The position numbers were made by a program, and so were the translations under genes. Below, in pieces: positions 54,552 through 63,016 of a DNA stretch of 64,000 nt (positions are counted from its first letter, which is position 1; each line of letters begins with the position of its first letter). Below the pieces are notes generated by a model. The model saw only the letters and a program-made list of their open reading frames with translations, was not told the DNA's origin and ran no database searches. This DNA comes from an uncultured Opitutia bacterium (GTDB lineage: Bacteria > Verrucomicrobiota > Verrucomicrobiia > Opitutales > Opitutaceae), in NCBI GenBank assembly GCA_903839035.1, contig CAIMAQ010000002.1, positions 62,001-126,000 of the forward strand, read 5' to 3'.

Positions 54552-55355
54552 TCACTTCGTATCGGCGACAAACGCCTCCATCGCCTCGCGGGTGACCGCG
54601 TGGCGCGCCCCGCAGCGCGGGCAGCGGATCTCGAGCTTCTCGCCGTCGCCGAACAGCACGCGCGGATCCTGCCGCATCGTGGGCCCGAGCACCTCCAGCA
54701 TCCGCGTGTGATTACAGCCGCAGTGCCAGCGGCAGACGCGCTTCTCCATCAGCACGAGGGTCTCGGTCTTGTCCAGGTCGCGCACGGCGCTGGGCGTGAG
54801 CCCGCGCACCCACGCGAGGTCCGCATCCGGATGCTCGGAGATGAGGGCAAATTCCTCCTCCGCCAGCTGGAAATAGCGCGCCAGCCGCTGCTCGCTCTGG
54901 CTGTAGAAATTCTCCGCCGCGACCAGCGGGTCGTTGCCCGCAAAGGTCACGGTGCTGCGCCGCTTCGGCTGCCCGCGGCGGACCACATCGGAGTAAAACA
55001 GGTTCTCCGGCAGCTCCTTCACGTCCTCCTCGAAGATCTGGCCCGTCACGGTGCCGAGTTCGTTGTCCCCGGTGAGGAAGAGATTCACCAGCGGGGACTG
55101 GCAGTTGATCGTCCACGCCGTGAGCTCGTTCCGCGGCCGGGAGGCGTTGTGCAGCACGAAGCCCGCGAGCGCGCGCTTGAACATCGCCGTCGCCTCGGTG
55201 GATGGCTTCATCCGCTGCGCCCCGAGGTGCAGGTAGTAGTCCACGTACAGCTCGCTGAGTTCGGCGCGGGCGAGCAGCACGTTGCGATTGCGCACGAAGT
55301 AGGTGCACACCTCCAGACCGAGGTCGGCATGGTTCGAGGGCGTGAGGTCGGACAT
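54552..55355 (-). CDS. hslO: Redox-regulated chaperone Hsp33
   Basis: Holdase chaperone activated by oxidation. It has 267 residues. The C-terminal zinc switch is intact: CGC, then 30 residues, then CPRC (near family CxC-x27-32-CxxC). The ATG at 55355 (MSDLTPSNHADLG) is preferred; 21 further residues upstream are not family-like. It precedes pnuC by 55 bases on the same strand, so the three genes may be one transcript. Confidence 0.9.
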   Translation of the reverse strand: MSDLTPSNHADLGLEVCTYFVRNRNVLLARAELSELYVDYYLHLGAQRMKPSTEATAMFKRALAGFVLHNASRPRNELTAWTINCQSPLVNLFLTGDNELGTVTGQIFEEDVKELPENLFYSDVVRRGQPKRRSTVTFAGNDPLVAAENFYSQSEQRLARYFQLAEEEFALISEHPDADLAWVRGLTPSAVRDLDKTETLVLMEKRVCRWHCGCNHTRMLEVLGPTMRQDPRVLFGDGEKLEIRCPRCGARHAVTREAMEAFVADTK

Positions 55356-55494
55356 GGACCACAGCGTCGCCGCAAATCGCGGAATGTAAAGCGACCCGGG
55401 CCCTTTCGCCCACGGCACACACGGACGACACGGAAAATAATTCCGACCGAGCCGCGCCCCGGAATTCCGTATTTTCCTTGGGCGAAACGCAGGC

Positions 55495-56094
55495 TCACTT
55501 CCCCGCCGACAGGTGGTCCTTCAGCTTCTTCACCTTCGGCGCGATCACGAACTGGCAGTAGCCCGCGTCGGGGTTCTTGGCGAAATAGTCCTGATGGTAC
55601 TCCTCCGCGGGCCAGAACACCGCCAGCGGCACAATCTCGGTCGTGATGGGGTCGCGGAAGACCTTCGCCGCCTCGGCGCGCGACTTCTCGGCGGCGGCCT
55701 TCTGGGCCGCATCGGCATAGAGGATGATCGAGCGGTACTGCGGACCCATATCATGGCCCTGGCCGCCGACCTGCGTCGGGTTGTGGATGGACCAGAAGTA
55801 ATCGATGACCGCGCCGAGCATCACGACCTTCGGGTCGAACTCCACCTTCACCACCTCGGCATGCCCCGTGGTGTGCGCGCAGATGTCCTCGTAGGTCGGA
55901 TTGCGCTCCGTCCCGCCCGCGTAGCCGCAGGTGACGCGGGTCACGCCGGATAGGAGCTTGTAGGCGGCATCAGTGCACCAGAAGCAGCCGCCTCCGAGGA
56001 CGATGGATTCGGTCTTAACCGGGGGAGTTTTGGCAGCGGTCATGGCGGAAAAGGAAAGCCCAAAGAGGGAGAGAAGCAAAGCGAGGCGTTTCAT
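55495..56094 (-). CDS. msrA: Peptide-methionine (S)-S-oxide reductase MsrA, secreted
   Basis: Reduces methionine-S-sulfoxide in oxidised proteins. A 199-residue protein with an N-terminal signal peptide (LALLLSLFGLSFSA, cleavage about 20), so periplasmic. The catalytic Cys37 is in GGGCFWC, with GHAEVVKVEFDP and QYRSIILY conserved; a further Cys in GYCQ may be resolving. With hslO it forms an oxidative-damage group, though a separate transcript is possible (139-base gap). Confidence 0.95.
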   Translation of the reverse strand: MKRLALLLSLFGLSFSAMTAAKTPPVKTESIVLGGGCFWCTDAAYKLLSGVTRVTCGYAGGTERNPTYEDICAHTTGHAEVVKVEFDPKVVMLGAVIDYFWSIHNPTQVGGQGHDMGPQYRSIILYADAAQKAAAEKSRAEAAKVFRDPITTEIVPLAVFWPAEEYHQDYFAKNPDAGYCQFVIAPKVKKLKDHLSAGK

Positions 56095-56235
56095 GCGGAT
56101 AAGAGCGGGGCGCCGGGAAATTATTCCCCGGCGTCGTTGATCGTCACGGAGTGAAGGTTGAAAGCCAATACGCGCAACCAGGCCGGTTGGATTCGTTTCC
56201 CGTCATCCGGTCGCTCAAACTTTAACCGGCCTCTC

Positions 56236-57060
56236 TCAATTCGCCGGCTTCCGCCCACCCAGCACCGGCACTTGCCAGACCGCGTATTCCTCCGGGTGGA
56301 GGATGTTGGTGATCATCGCGTCGAAATACGCGCGGACCTCCGCCTCACTCCGCCCGGCCTGCTGGCTGATCACCCCGGTGTAGCCGTCGCGCCACGCCTC
56401 GATGATCGCAGCGAATGTTTCGCGCGGCACCCGCAGCGTGTCCACCGTCACATAGTCGACGGTCAGTTGCTCCAGGCCAAGCGCGCGCAACAGCGTCCAC
56501 GTGCGCCGGCCGATGCGCTCGTCCACCCCCATGCCCTTGCACGCCGCCGGCACCAGTTCCTGCCAGAGACGGTCGGGATCCAAGTGGCCCGGCATGAAAT
56601 GCAGCATGCGGTAGTCCTCGCTCAGCACGTGCAGCCAGCCGCCCGGCCGGGCGATACGCTTCATCTCCGCGAGCACCCGCTCGGGTTCGGGGATGGACTG
56701 CGTCACGTGGCGGCAGACGACGAGGTCAAAGTGCCCCGACGGCAGCTTCAGCTCGAAGGCATCGCCCTGCTGGAACTGCACCCGCGGGGCGAACGACGCA
56801 TACCGGCCCCGCGCCAGCTCCACCGTGTGCTCCAAAATGTCGATGCCGACGATCTCCGCCCGCGGATACAACGCCGCCAGCCGCGAGGTGATTTCGCCGC
56901 TGCCGCACCCAATGTCGGCGATGCGGCAGTCGGGCGGCAGGTTGTAGCGCGCAAACAACGCCCGCTCCTGCGGCCAGATCGCATTCGCCTGTGCCGTCAG
57001 GTTGCGGATCATGGACTCGTCGGCCATCTGCTCGGCCTGGGGATTGCGGTCTTGGCTCAT
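56236..57060 (-). CDS. SAM-dependent methyltransferase of unknown substrate
   Basis: A 274-residue class I methyltransferase. SAM motif I at 48-57 (ADIGCGSGEI), motif post-I Asp in VGIDILEH, and motif IV VVCRHVTQSIPEP. The C-terminal part (about 185-265) is unlike common families. The ATG at 57060 is chosen over the longer reading that overlaps the divergent GH78 gene. The substrate is not predictable. It lies 141 bases from the msrA start, on the same strand. Confidence 0.8.
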   Translation of the reverse strand: MSQDRNPQAEQMADESMIRNLTAQANAIWPQERALFARYNLPPDCRIADIGCGSGEITSRLAALYPRAEIVGIDILEHTVELARGRYASFAPRVQFQQGDAFELKLPSGHFDLVVCRHVTQSIPEPERVLAEMKRIARPGGWLHVLSEDYRMLHFMPGHLDPDRLWQELVPAACKGMGVDERIGRRTWTLLRALGLEQLTVDYVTVDTLRVPRETFAAIIEAWRDGYTGVISQQAGRSEAEVRAYFDAMITNILHPEEYAVWQVPVLGGRKPAN

Positions 57061-57165
57061 GGGAGCGCCGAAGTTGGTGACAGGACGAAGCGCTGCCAAG
57101 GCCAGATCCGCGCACGCGAATCGGCTCGAATCAGCGGGGCGTTGCTGTTCCATCCAGCCTTCCCC

Positions 57166-59475
57166 ATGCCCGCCGCCTCCCCCGCTGCCGCCGCCCCGCA
57201 ACTGCCGTTATTCTGGCACCCGGACCACAAGCCGGACGACAAGGACGCCTACGTCGCCTTCCGCGGGGAGTTCGAGCTGCCCGCCGGCGGCGAGGTTTCC
57301 TTCCGGCTCTTCGGCGCCTCCTGGTTCACCGGCTGGATCGATGACAAATATTTCTGCGAGGGTCCGGCACGCTTTCCCCACGCCTTCCCTGAATTCCAAA
57401 CCTACGTGGAAAAACTCGGCGCCGGCCGGCATGTGCTGGCGATTCAGGTCCGCCATCTCGGCGCCCCCACGCGCAGCCTTTTGCCCATCGACCCGTTCCT
57501 CGGCTGCACCGCCCACGCCGGCGGCCGCGAGCTGCCGATCCGCTGGAAATGCCTCCGGCTCACCGGGTACTCGCCGGCGGTGCGCTTCATCAACTTCACG
57601 CTCGGCTTCATCGAGTGGTGTGACACCCGGGAAGTTCCCGAATGGCGACCCGCCGCGTTCGACGACCAGGCGTGGATCGCGCCTGTGCCCGTCACCCGGC
57701 CCCTCGGGCCGCTCAAGGCGCTCCCCAGCGGCAACACCCACGCCCTTCCGCACGACGTCAAGCTCCTGGCCGCCGGCGAATTTGTCGAACGGTTCGCCTA
57801 TGACCGCGACGACCCGCCCGCGCGGTTCTACCTGCGCGACCTCGCACCCAAGGAACAGCCGCCGCAGGGTATCTGGCGCCGTTATGACCTCGGCCGGGTG
57901 CGCCTGATGCGCCCGCGCTTCGAATTCGAGCTGCCCGCCGGGACCATCGTCGAGTTCGCCTACTGCGAGTCGCTCATCGAGGGCCGCGTGAACCCGTGGA
58001 TCACGCTGTCCACGAGTTCATCCTGCAACATGGACCACTACGTCGCGCGCGGCGGCCGGCAGGAGTTCTTCCCGCTCACGCCTCGCGGCGGCCGGTTCAT
58101 CGAGCTGCACATTTTCGCCCCCGCCAGCGCGGTGAAGTTCCACCGCGAGGGCGTGCTGGAGCGCGTGTACTACGACGCGGCCGCCGGGTCGCTCAGCACG
58201 GGTGACGCCCTGCTGGACCAGGTCTGGTCCGTCGGCGTCGAGACGCACCGCGCCTGCGCCGAGGACGCGCTCACCGACTGCCCCACTCGCGAACGCGCCC
58301 AGTGGGCCGGCGACGTCGTCACCGTCGGCATGGACATCGCGGCCGTGGCGTTCTCCGACCTGCGCATGTGCCGCCGCGGCCTCGTGCAATGCGCGCAGTG
58401 CGCCCGCGAGGACGGCCTCGTGGCGGGCTTGTGTCCCGGCGACTGTGGCTACCTCACCACCTATGCCGCGCAGTGGATCACCGCGTGCCTGCACTATTGG
58501 GAACTGACCGGCGACCGCGCGCTGCTCGAGGAGATGCTCGGTTACGCCGAGCGCAATGTCAGCGCCTTCGAGAAGAACCTCACGCCCGATGGCCTGAAGG
58601 ACGACATGGGCTGGGGCTTTGTGGACTGGGGCTACGTGCGCAACCCCGGCCCGAGCGACATGGCCGTGAACCTGCATGTCCTCGCCGCCATCCGCGACAT
58701 GGCCCGCTGGTGCACGGCGCTCGGCCACGCCGACCGCGCCGCCAACCACCAGGCACTCGCGGACCGGCTGGAAGCGATCATCGCGAGCTACTTCGCCGGG
58801 GAGTTCGCCACTGGCGGCGACACCTGGGCGCGCATCGGTTACCACCGCGCGGCGCTCGGACTGCGCCTGGGTTTCTTCGACACCGCGCCGGCGAAAGCCG
58901 GCCGCGCTTTCCTGAAGGAACACATGTTGCGCTGTTTCCCCAACAATCCCGCCGCGCCGCGACTCAGCGATCCCGCCGCGAACAACCCGCAGCTCATCAC
59001 CCCCTACTTCGGCCACTTCGCGCTGCCGGAGCTCATTGAGAACGGGGACATGGACTTCGTTCTCGGCCAATATCGCACCTGCTGGGGCTGGTCGCTCGGC
59101 GACGGCCGCACCACGTGGCTTGAGGTCTTCGACACCCGCTGGAGCCACTGCCATCAATGGGCCGGCTGCCCGACGTGGCAGCTGTCGCGCGCCCTCCTCG
59201 GCCTCCGCCCGCGCTTCGACCTCGGCGCGATGAACTTCGATGTCTCTCTGGCCACCGGTTCGCTGACCACAGTCTCCGGCCGGGTCCCCGTCGCCGGCAC
59301 GAATCACGTTCTCCAGGTCGTCTGGACCAAGGACCCCATCGGCCTGCACTACACCCTGGAGAGTCCCGTGCCGCTCACGCTGCACCTCGATGCCCGCCTG
59401 ACTGGCGGCCAGCCGCGCAGCGTAAAGGTCGACCGCTCGTTCGCTGCCACGTGGGCTCTCGCCGCCTGCAGCTGA
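57166..59475 (+). CDS. GH78-like alpha-L-rhamnosidase, cytosolic
   Basis: A 769-residue protein. An N-terminal beta-sandwich part (about 1-330) is followed by an alpha/alpha-barrel. The acid residue is probably Glu376 in DCPTRERAQWAGD, the GH78 signature form (DCPxRxExxxWxGD). The barrel includes the GWSLGDGRTTWLEVF and HCHQWAG blocks. The ATG at 57166 is chosen; the reading upstream is antisense to the methyltransferase. No signal peptide. The specificity (rhamnosidase or related) is not proven. Confidence 0.8.
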   Translation: MPAASPAAAAPQLPLFWHPDHKPDDKDAYVAFRGEFELPAGGEVSFRLFGASWFTGWIDDKYFCEGPARFPHAFPEFQTYVEKLGAGRHVLAIQVRHLGAPTRSLLPIDPFLGCTAHAGGRELPIRWKCLRLTGYSPAVRFINFTLGFIEWCDTREVPEWRPAAFDDQAWIAPVPVTRPLGPLKALPSGNTHALPHDVKLLAAGEFVERFAYDRDDPPARFYLRDLAPKEQPPQGIWRRYDLGRVRLMRPRFEFELPAGTIVEFAYCESLIEGRVNPWITLSTSSSCNMDHYVARGGRQEFFPLTPRGGRFIELHIFAPASAVKFHREGVLERVYYDAAAGSLSTGDALLDQVWSVGVETHRACAEDALTDCPTRERAQWAGDVVTVGMDIAAVAFSDLRMCRRGLVQCAQCAREDGLVAGLCPGDCGYLTTYAAQWITACLHYWELTGDRALLEEMLGYAERNVSAFEKNLTPDGLKDDMGWGFVDWGYVRNPGPSDMAVNLHVLAAIRDMARWCTALGHADRAANHQALADRLEAIIASYFAGEFATGGDTWARIGYHRAALGLRLGFFDTAPAKAGRAFLKEHMLRCFPNNPAAPRLSDPAANNPQLITPYFGHFALPELIENGDMDFVLGQYRTCWGWSLGDGRTTWLEVFDTRWSHCHQWAGCPTWQLSRALLGLRPRFDLGAMNFDVSLATGSLTTVSGRVPVAGTNHVLQVVWTKDPIGLHYTLESPVPLTLHLDARLTGGQPRSVKVDRSFAATWALAACS

Positions 59476-59485
59476 CCGGATTTTT

Positions 59486-59560
59486 CACGCAAAGGCGCAG
59501 AGCCGCTGAGGTTGCTGACAGGCGCTGCCTCCAAACTCCGCGGCTTTGCGCCTCTGCGTG
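59486..59560. repeat. CACGCAGAGGCGC palindrome, copy 2
   Basis: Arms CACGCAAAGGCGCAGAGCCG and the complement of CACGCAGAGGCGCAAAGCCG with few mismatches, 75 bases in total, in the 98-base gap between the GH78 gene and ettA (convergent). Same family as 50618-50697. It may act as a two-way terminator hairpin. Confidence 0.85.
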
Positions 59561-59573
59561 CGACCCCGAGTCC

Positions 59574-61259
59574 TTACCGCGCCAGCTTCCGGTACTTGAT
59601 CCGGTGGGGCTGATCGGCCTCCTTGCCCTTCCGGCGGCGGAAATCCTCGAGGTAGCTCGAGTAGTTGCCGTTGAACCAGTGGACGTAGCTGTCGCCCTCG
59701 AACGCGAGGATGTGCGTCGCCACGCGGTCGAGGAACCAGCGGTCGTGTGACACCACCACCGCGCAGCCGGCGAAATTCTCGAGGCCTTCCTCGAGGGCGC
59801 GGATCGAGTTCACGTCGAGGTCGTTGGTCGGCTCGTCGAGCAGGATGAGGTTCGCGCCACTCTTCAGCAGTCGCGCCAAGTGTACGCGGTTGCGTTCGCC
59901 GCCGGAGAGCACGCCGACTTTCTTGCTCTGGTCCGCGCCGGTGAAACCAAACTGGGCGCAGTAGGCGCGGCTGTTGATCTCCCGGCCGGCCAGCCGCATG
60001 ATTTCCTCCCCGCCGCTGATCGCCTGCCAGATCGTTTCCTTGTCGGGGAGCGCATCGCGCGACTGGTCCACATGCGCGATCTTCACCGTCTCGCCGACGC
60101 GCAGCGTGCCCGCCGTGGGTTTTTCCGCGTCAACGATCAGCCGGAACAGCGTGGTCTTGCCCGCGCCATTGGGGCCGATCACACCGACGATGCCGCCGGG
60201 CGGCAGCGAGAAATTCACCTTTTCGAACAGCAGGTTGTCGCCGTAGCTCATCGTCAGGTCCTTCGCCTCCACGACGAGCGCGCCGAGCCGCGGGCCGGGC
60301 GGGATGAGCAGCTCGAATTCCTTTTCCCGCTCCGCGACGTTCTGCTTCAGCATGTTTTCGTAGGCGCTGATGCGGGCCTGTGACTTCGCCACGCGGGCCT
60401 TCGCCGACTGGCGGATCCACGCGAGTTCGCGCGCCATCGCCTTCTGCCGGCGGTCCTCCGTGCGCTGCTCGACACCGAGCCGGGCCTGCTTCTGCTCGAG
60501 CCAGGAGGAGTAATTGCCCTTCCACGGAATGCCGTGCCCGTGCGCCAGCTCGAGGATCCACTGCGCGACATTATCCAGGAAATAGCGGTCGTGCGTCACC
60601 GCGATCACGGTGCCCTCGTAGCGCGCGAGGTGCTGCTCCAGCCACTGCACGCTCTCGGCGTCGAGGTGGTTGGTCGGCTCGTCGAGCAGGAGGATGGACG
60701 GCTTCTGCAACAGCAGCCGCGCCAGAGCCACGCGCCGACGCTCGCCGCCGGAAAGTTTTTCCACGGGCTGGTCGCCGGGCGGGCAGCGCAGGGCATCCAT
60801 AGCCATCTCCACCTGCGGGCCGACATCCCACGCGCCCAGCGCGTCGATCTTCTCCTGCAGTGTGCCCTGCTTCTCGGTGATCTTGTCCTTCTCCGCGTCA
60901 TCGGTCGCCGCGCTGAGCTCGTCCCAGGTCGCATCGTAAGCCGTGGTCAGGTCGGTGAGATGCTTCACCCCCTCCTCGACGCAGGCGCGCACCGTCGAGC
61001 CGGGAGTGAGGTGCGGCTCCTGTTCGAGGAAACCGATCGGGTAGCCGGGCTCAAAGTGCACGCGGCCGTCGATGTCGGTGTCGCGCCCGGCGAGGATGCG
61101 CAGCAGCGAGGACTTGCCGGAGCCGTTGAGGCCGAGCACGCCGATCTTCGCGCCGTAGTAAAACGACAGGGAGATGTCGCGGAGGATTTCCTTGCGCTCG
61201 ATCTTCTTTGAGACGCCCAGCATGGAGAAAATGATCTTGGGCTCTTCGGGTTTGGCCAT
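59574..61259 (-). CDS. ettA: Energy-dependent translational throttle protein EttA (ABC-F)
   Basis: An ABC-F protein that gates the ribosome E site by energy state. It has 561 residues. Domain 1: Walker A GLNGSGKS at 43-50, signature LSGGERRRVALA, Walker B LLLDEPTNHLD. Domain 2: GPNGAGKTT, LSGGERNRVHLA, ILLDEPTNDLD. The arm and linker (PWKGNYSSWLEQKQAR) fit EttA. The ATG at 61259 (MAKPEEPKII) is chosen; the longer reading is through a low-quality region. Divergent from the POT gene. Confidence 0.95.
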   Translation of the reverse strand: MAKPEEPKIIFSMLGVSKKIERKEILRDISLSFYYGAKIGVLGLNGSGKSSLLRILAGRDTDIDGRVHFEPGYPIGFLEQEPHLTPGSTVRACVEEGVKHLTDLTTAYDATWDELSAATDDAEKDKITEKQGTLQEKIDALGAWDVGPQVEMAMDALRCPPGDQPVEKLSGGERRRVALARLLLQKPSILLLDEPTNHLDAESVQWLEQHLARYEGTVIAVTHDRYFLDNVAQWILELAHGHGIPWKGNYSSWLEQKQARLGVEQRTEDRRQKAMARELAWIRQSAKARVAKSQARISAYENMLKQNVAEREKEFELLIPPGPRLGALVVEAKDLTMSYGDNLLFEKVNFSLPPGGIVGVIGPNGAGKTTLFRLIVDAEKPTAGTLRVGETVKIAHVDQSRDALPDKETIWQAISGGEEIMRLAGREINSRAYCAQFGFTGADQSKKVGVLSGGERNRVHLARLLKSGANLILLDEPTNDLDVNSIRALEEGLENFAGCAVVVSHDRWFLDRVATHILAFEGDSYVHWFNGNYSSYLEDFRRRKGKEADQPHRIKYRKLAR

Positions 61260-61349
61260 GCCCCCACTCAAGCGCCCCCGGGTCGCGCCGCAAGCCCCGC
61301 CACACCGGGCGGCTTGCCAGCGCGGGGCGGAGTCTTTGAGGATGGGGGC

Positions 61350-62747
61350 TTGAGCGCAACCCACCCCACCCCGGGCGCCGACCGCGCCTTCCTCGGCCAT
61401 CCCCGCGGCCTCGGCTTCCTTGCCTTCACCGAAGCGTGGGAACGATTCTCTTACTACGGCATGCAGACGCTGCTTGTGCTCTACATGACGCGGCAGCTGC
61501 TGTTGCCGGGCCACGTCGAGCACATCGCCGGCTTCGATTGGTTCCGCCCCATCGTCGCGCGCATTTACGGTGACGGCGGACCGATGTCCACCATCGCCCT
61601 AGCCTCGGCCATTTTCGGGGTTTATACGAGTCTGGTCTACCTGACGCCGATCGCCGGCGGGTTCATCGCGGATCGCTGGCTGGGCCGGACGCGCACCATC
61701 ACGCTCGGGGCGTTGCTGATGACTGCGGGCCACTTTCTCATGGCTTTCGACGTCTCCTTTCTCCTCGCGCTGCTCTGCCTGCTGGCGGGCGTCGGCTGCT
61801 TCAAGGGCAACCTTGCGAGCCAGATCGGTGCGCTCTACGCGCCGGGGGATTTGCGCCGCGCCGATGCATTCCAGATCTATTACCTGTTCATCAATGCCGC
61901 GGTCATCGTCGCCCCGCTGGTGACCGGCACCCTCGGTGAAAAAATGGGCTGGCACTACGGTTTCGGGGCCGCCGGCGTCGGCATGATCCTCGGCCTGATC
62001 ATCTATCGCTCCGGCAAGAAGTGGCTGCCGGCCGAGCCCACGCGCGGCCAAACCGCCTCCGCCCCGCGCGTGCCGCTCACCCGGGATGAGAAGAAGGCCA
62101 CCTTCCTGCTCATCGCGCTGGTGCCGGTGCTGGCGCTGGGCGCCGTGGGCAACCAGCAGATTTTCAACGCCTACATGCTCTGGGTGCCGGACCACGTCAG
62201 CCTGGTCTTCTTCGGCCGGACGATGCCGACCACCTGGCTGATCACGCTGGACGCCGTGGTGAGCGTTTCCTGCCTGGTCCTGGCCGTGGGCTTTTGGCGG
62301 CTCTGGGCGAAGCGCTTTCCCGAGCCCAGCGAGGTCAACAAGATCACCCTCGGGCTCGCGCTCTGCACGGCCGCCATGGGCTGCCTCGCCATGGCAGGCG
62401 TGAGCTCCGCCTCCGGCCAGAAGGCCGGCATCGGCTGGGTGCTCGGCTTCGAGCTGCTGAACAGCATGGGCTTCGCGAACATCTTCCCCGTGGGCCTCGC
62501 CCTCTACGCGCGGGCCTCACCCAAGGCGATCGTGGGCACGATGGTCGGCGTCTACATGCTGCACCTGTTCCTCTGCAACAACCTCGTCGGCAAGCTGGGC
62601 GGTCTAATCGAGCACATGTCGGGCACCAATTTCTGGCTGCTGCACGCCGGCCTCGTCGGCGCATCCTGCGCGGCGATGTTCCTCGCCGCCCGGCTGGGCG
62701 GGCACCTCTTGAACCCGACCGGCCCCGCGGGCCAATCCGCCGCGTGA
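61350..62747 (+). CDS. POT-family proton-dependent oligopeptide transporter
   Basis: A 465-residue MFS membrane protein. The ExxERFxYYG motif at 28-37 (EAWERFSYYG) in helix 1 is diagnostic and would take part in proton coupling. It contains the POT pattern LTPIAGGFIADRWLGRTRTI and LLAGVGCFKGNLASQ. I chose the TTG at 61350 because GAGG lies eight bases ahead; a TTG at 61314 would add 12 residues. About 12-14 helices. It takes up di- and tripeptides by family. Confidence 0.9.
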   Translation: MSATHPTPGADRAFLGHPRGLGFLAFTEAWERFSYYGMQTLLVLYMTRQLLLPGHVEHIAGFDWFRPIVARIYGDGGPMSTIALASAIFGVYTSLVYLTPIAGGFIADRWLGRTRTITLGALLMTAGHFLMAFDVSFLLALLCLLAGVGCFKGNLASQIGALYAPGDLRRADAFQIYYLFINAAVIVAPLVTGTLGEKMGWHYGFGAAGVGMILGLIIYRSGKKWLPAEPTRGQTASAPRVPLTRDEKKATFLLIALVPVLALGAVGNQQIFNAYMLWVPDHVSLVFFGRTMPTTWLITLDAVVSVSCLVLAVGFWRLWAKRFPEPSEVNKITLGLALCTAAMGCLAMAGVSSASGQKAGIGWVLGFELLNSMGFANIFPVGLALYARASPKAIVGTMVGVYMLHLFLCNNLVGKLGGLIEHMSGTNFWLLHAGLVGASCAAMFLAARLGGHLLNPTGPAGQSAA

Positions 62748-62760
62748 CAAGGGGTGTGGG

Positions 62761-63015
62761 TCAGGGCTGGGACAACACTTCCAGCCGCGCCAGGAACGCC
62801 AGCGCCGCGCCCCGGTCCGCGCCGCACATTTCCTCGGTTGGCCGCAGGCTCGCGCAGAAGGCGGGGCGCTCCGGCAGCCCGAACAGGGCGCAGCGATAAT
62901 CGTCCCGGAGTTGCACGCAGGGAATACCCGCGGGCTTGCCGTGCGGCATGCCGGGGATCGGCGAGGTGATCGAGGGCGCGATGCAGCACGCCCCGCAGCC
63001 GGCACGGCAGTCCAT
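62761..63015 (-). CDS. Small cysteine-cluster protein (YkgJ type)
   Basis: An 84-residue protein with clustered cysteines: CRAGCGACC at the N-terminus, then Cys in IPCVQL, CALF, CASL and EMCGAD. The CxxxCxxCC start is the pattern of the YkgJ/UPF0153 metal-chelating proteins. It is probably an iron or zinc site; the role is unknown. It is convergent with the POT gene (14 bases) and follows the DUF748 gene by one base on the same strand. Confidence 0.8.
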   Translation of the reverse strand: MDCRAGCGACCIAPSITSPIPGMPHGKPAGIPCVQLRDDYRCALFGLPERPAFCASLRPTEEMCGADRGAALAFLARLEVLSQP

Positions 63016-63016
63016 G

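Noticed and set aside
56112-56134. GC-rich hairpin upstream of msrA
   Set aside because: Imperfect stem, no T-run, and no evidence that it ends a transcript; too weak to annotate.
56158-57165. Long N-terminal extension of the GH78-like gene (about 336 residues)
   Set aside because: It runs antisense through the methyltransferase gene, which has clear SAM motifs; the GH78 N-terminal domain begins at 57166.
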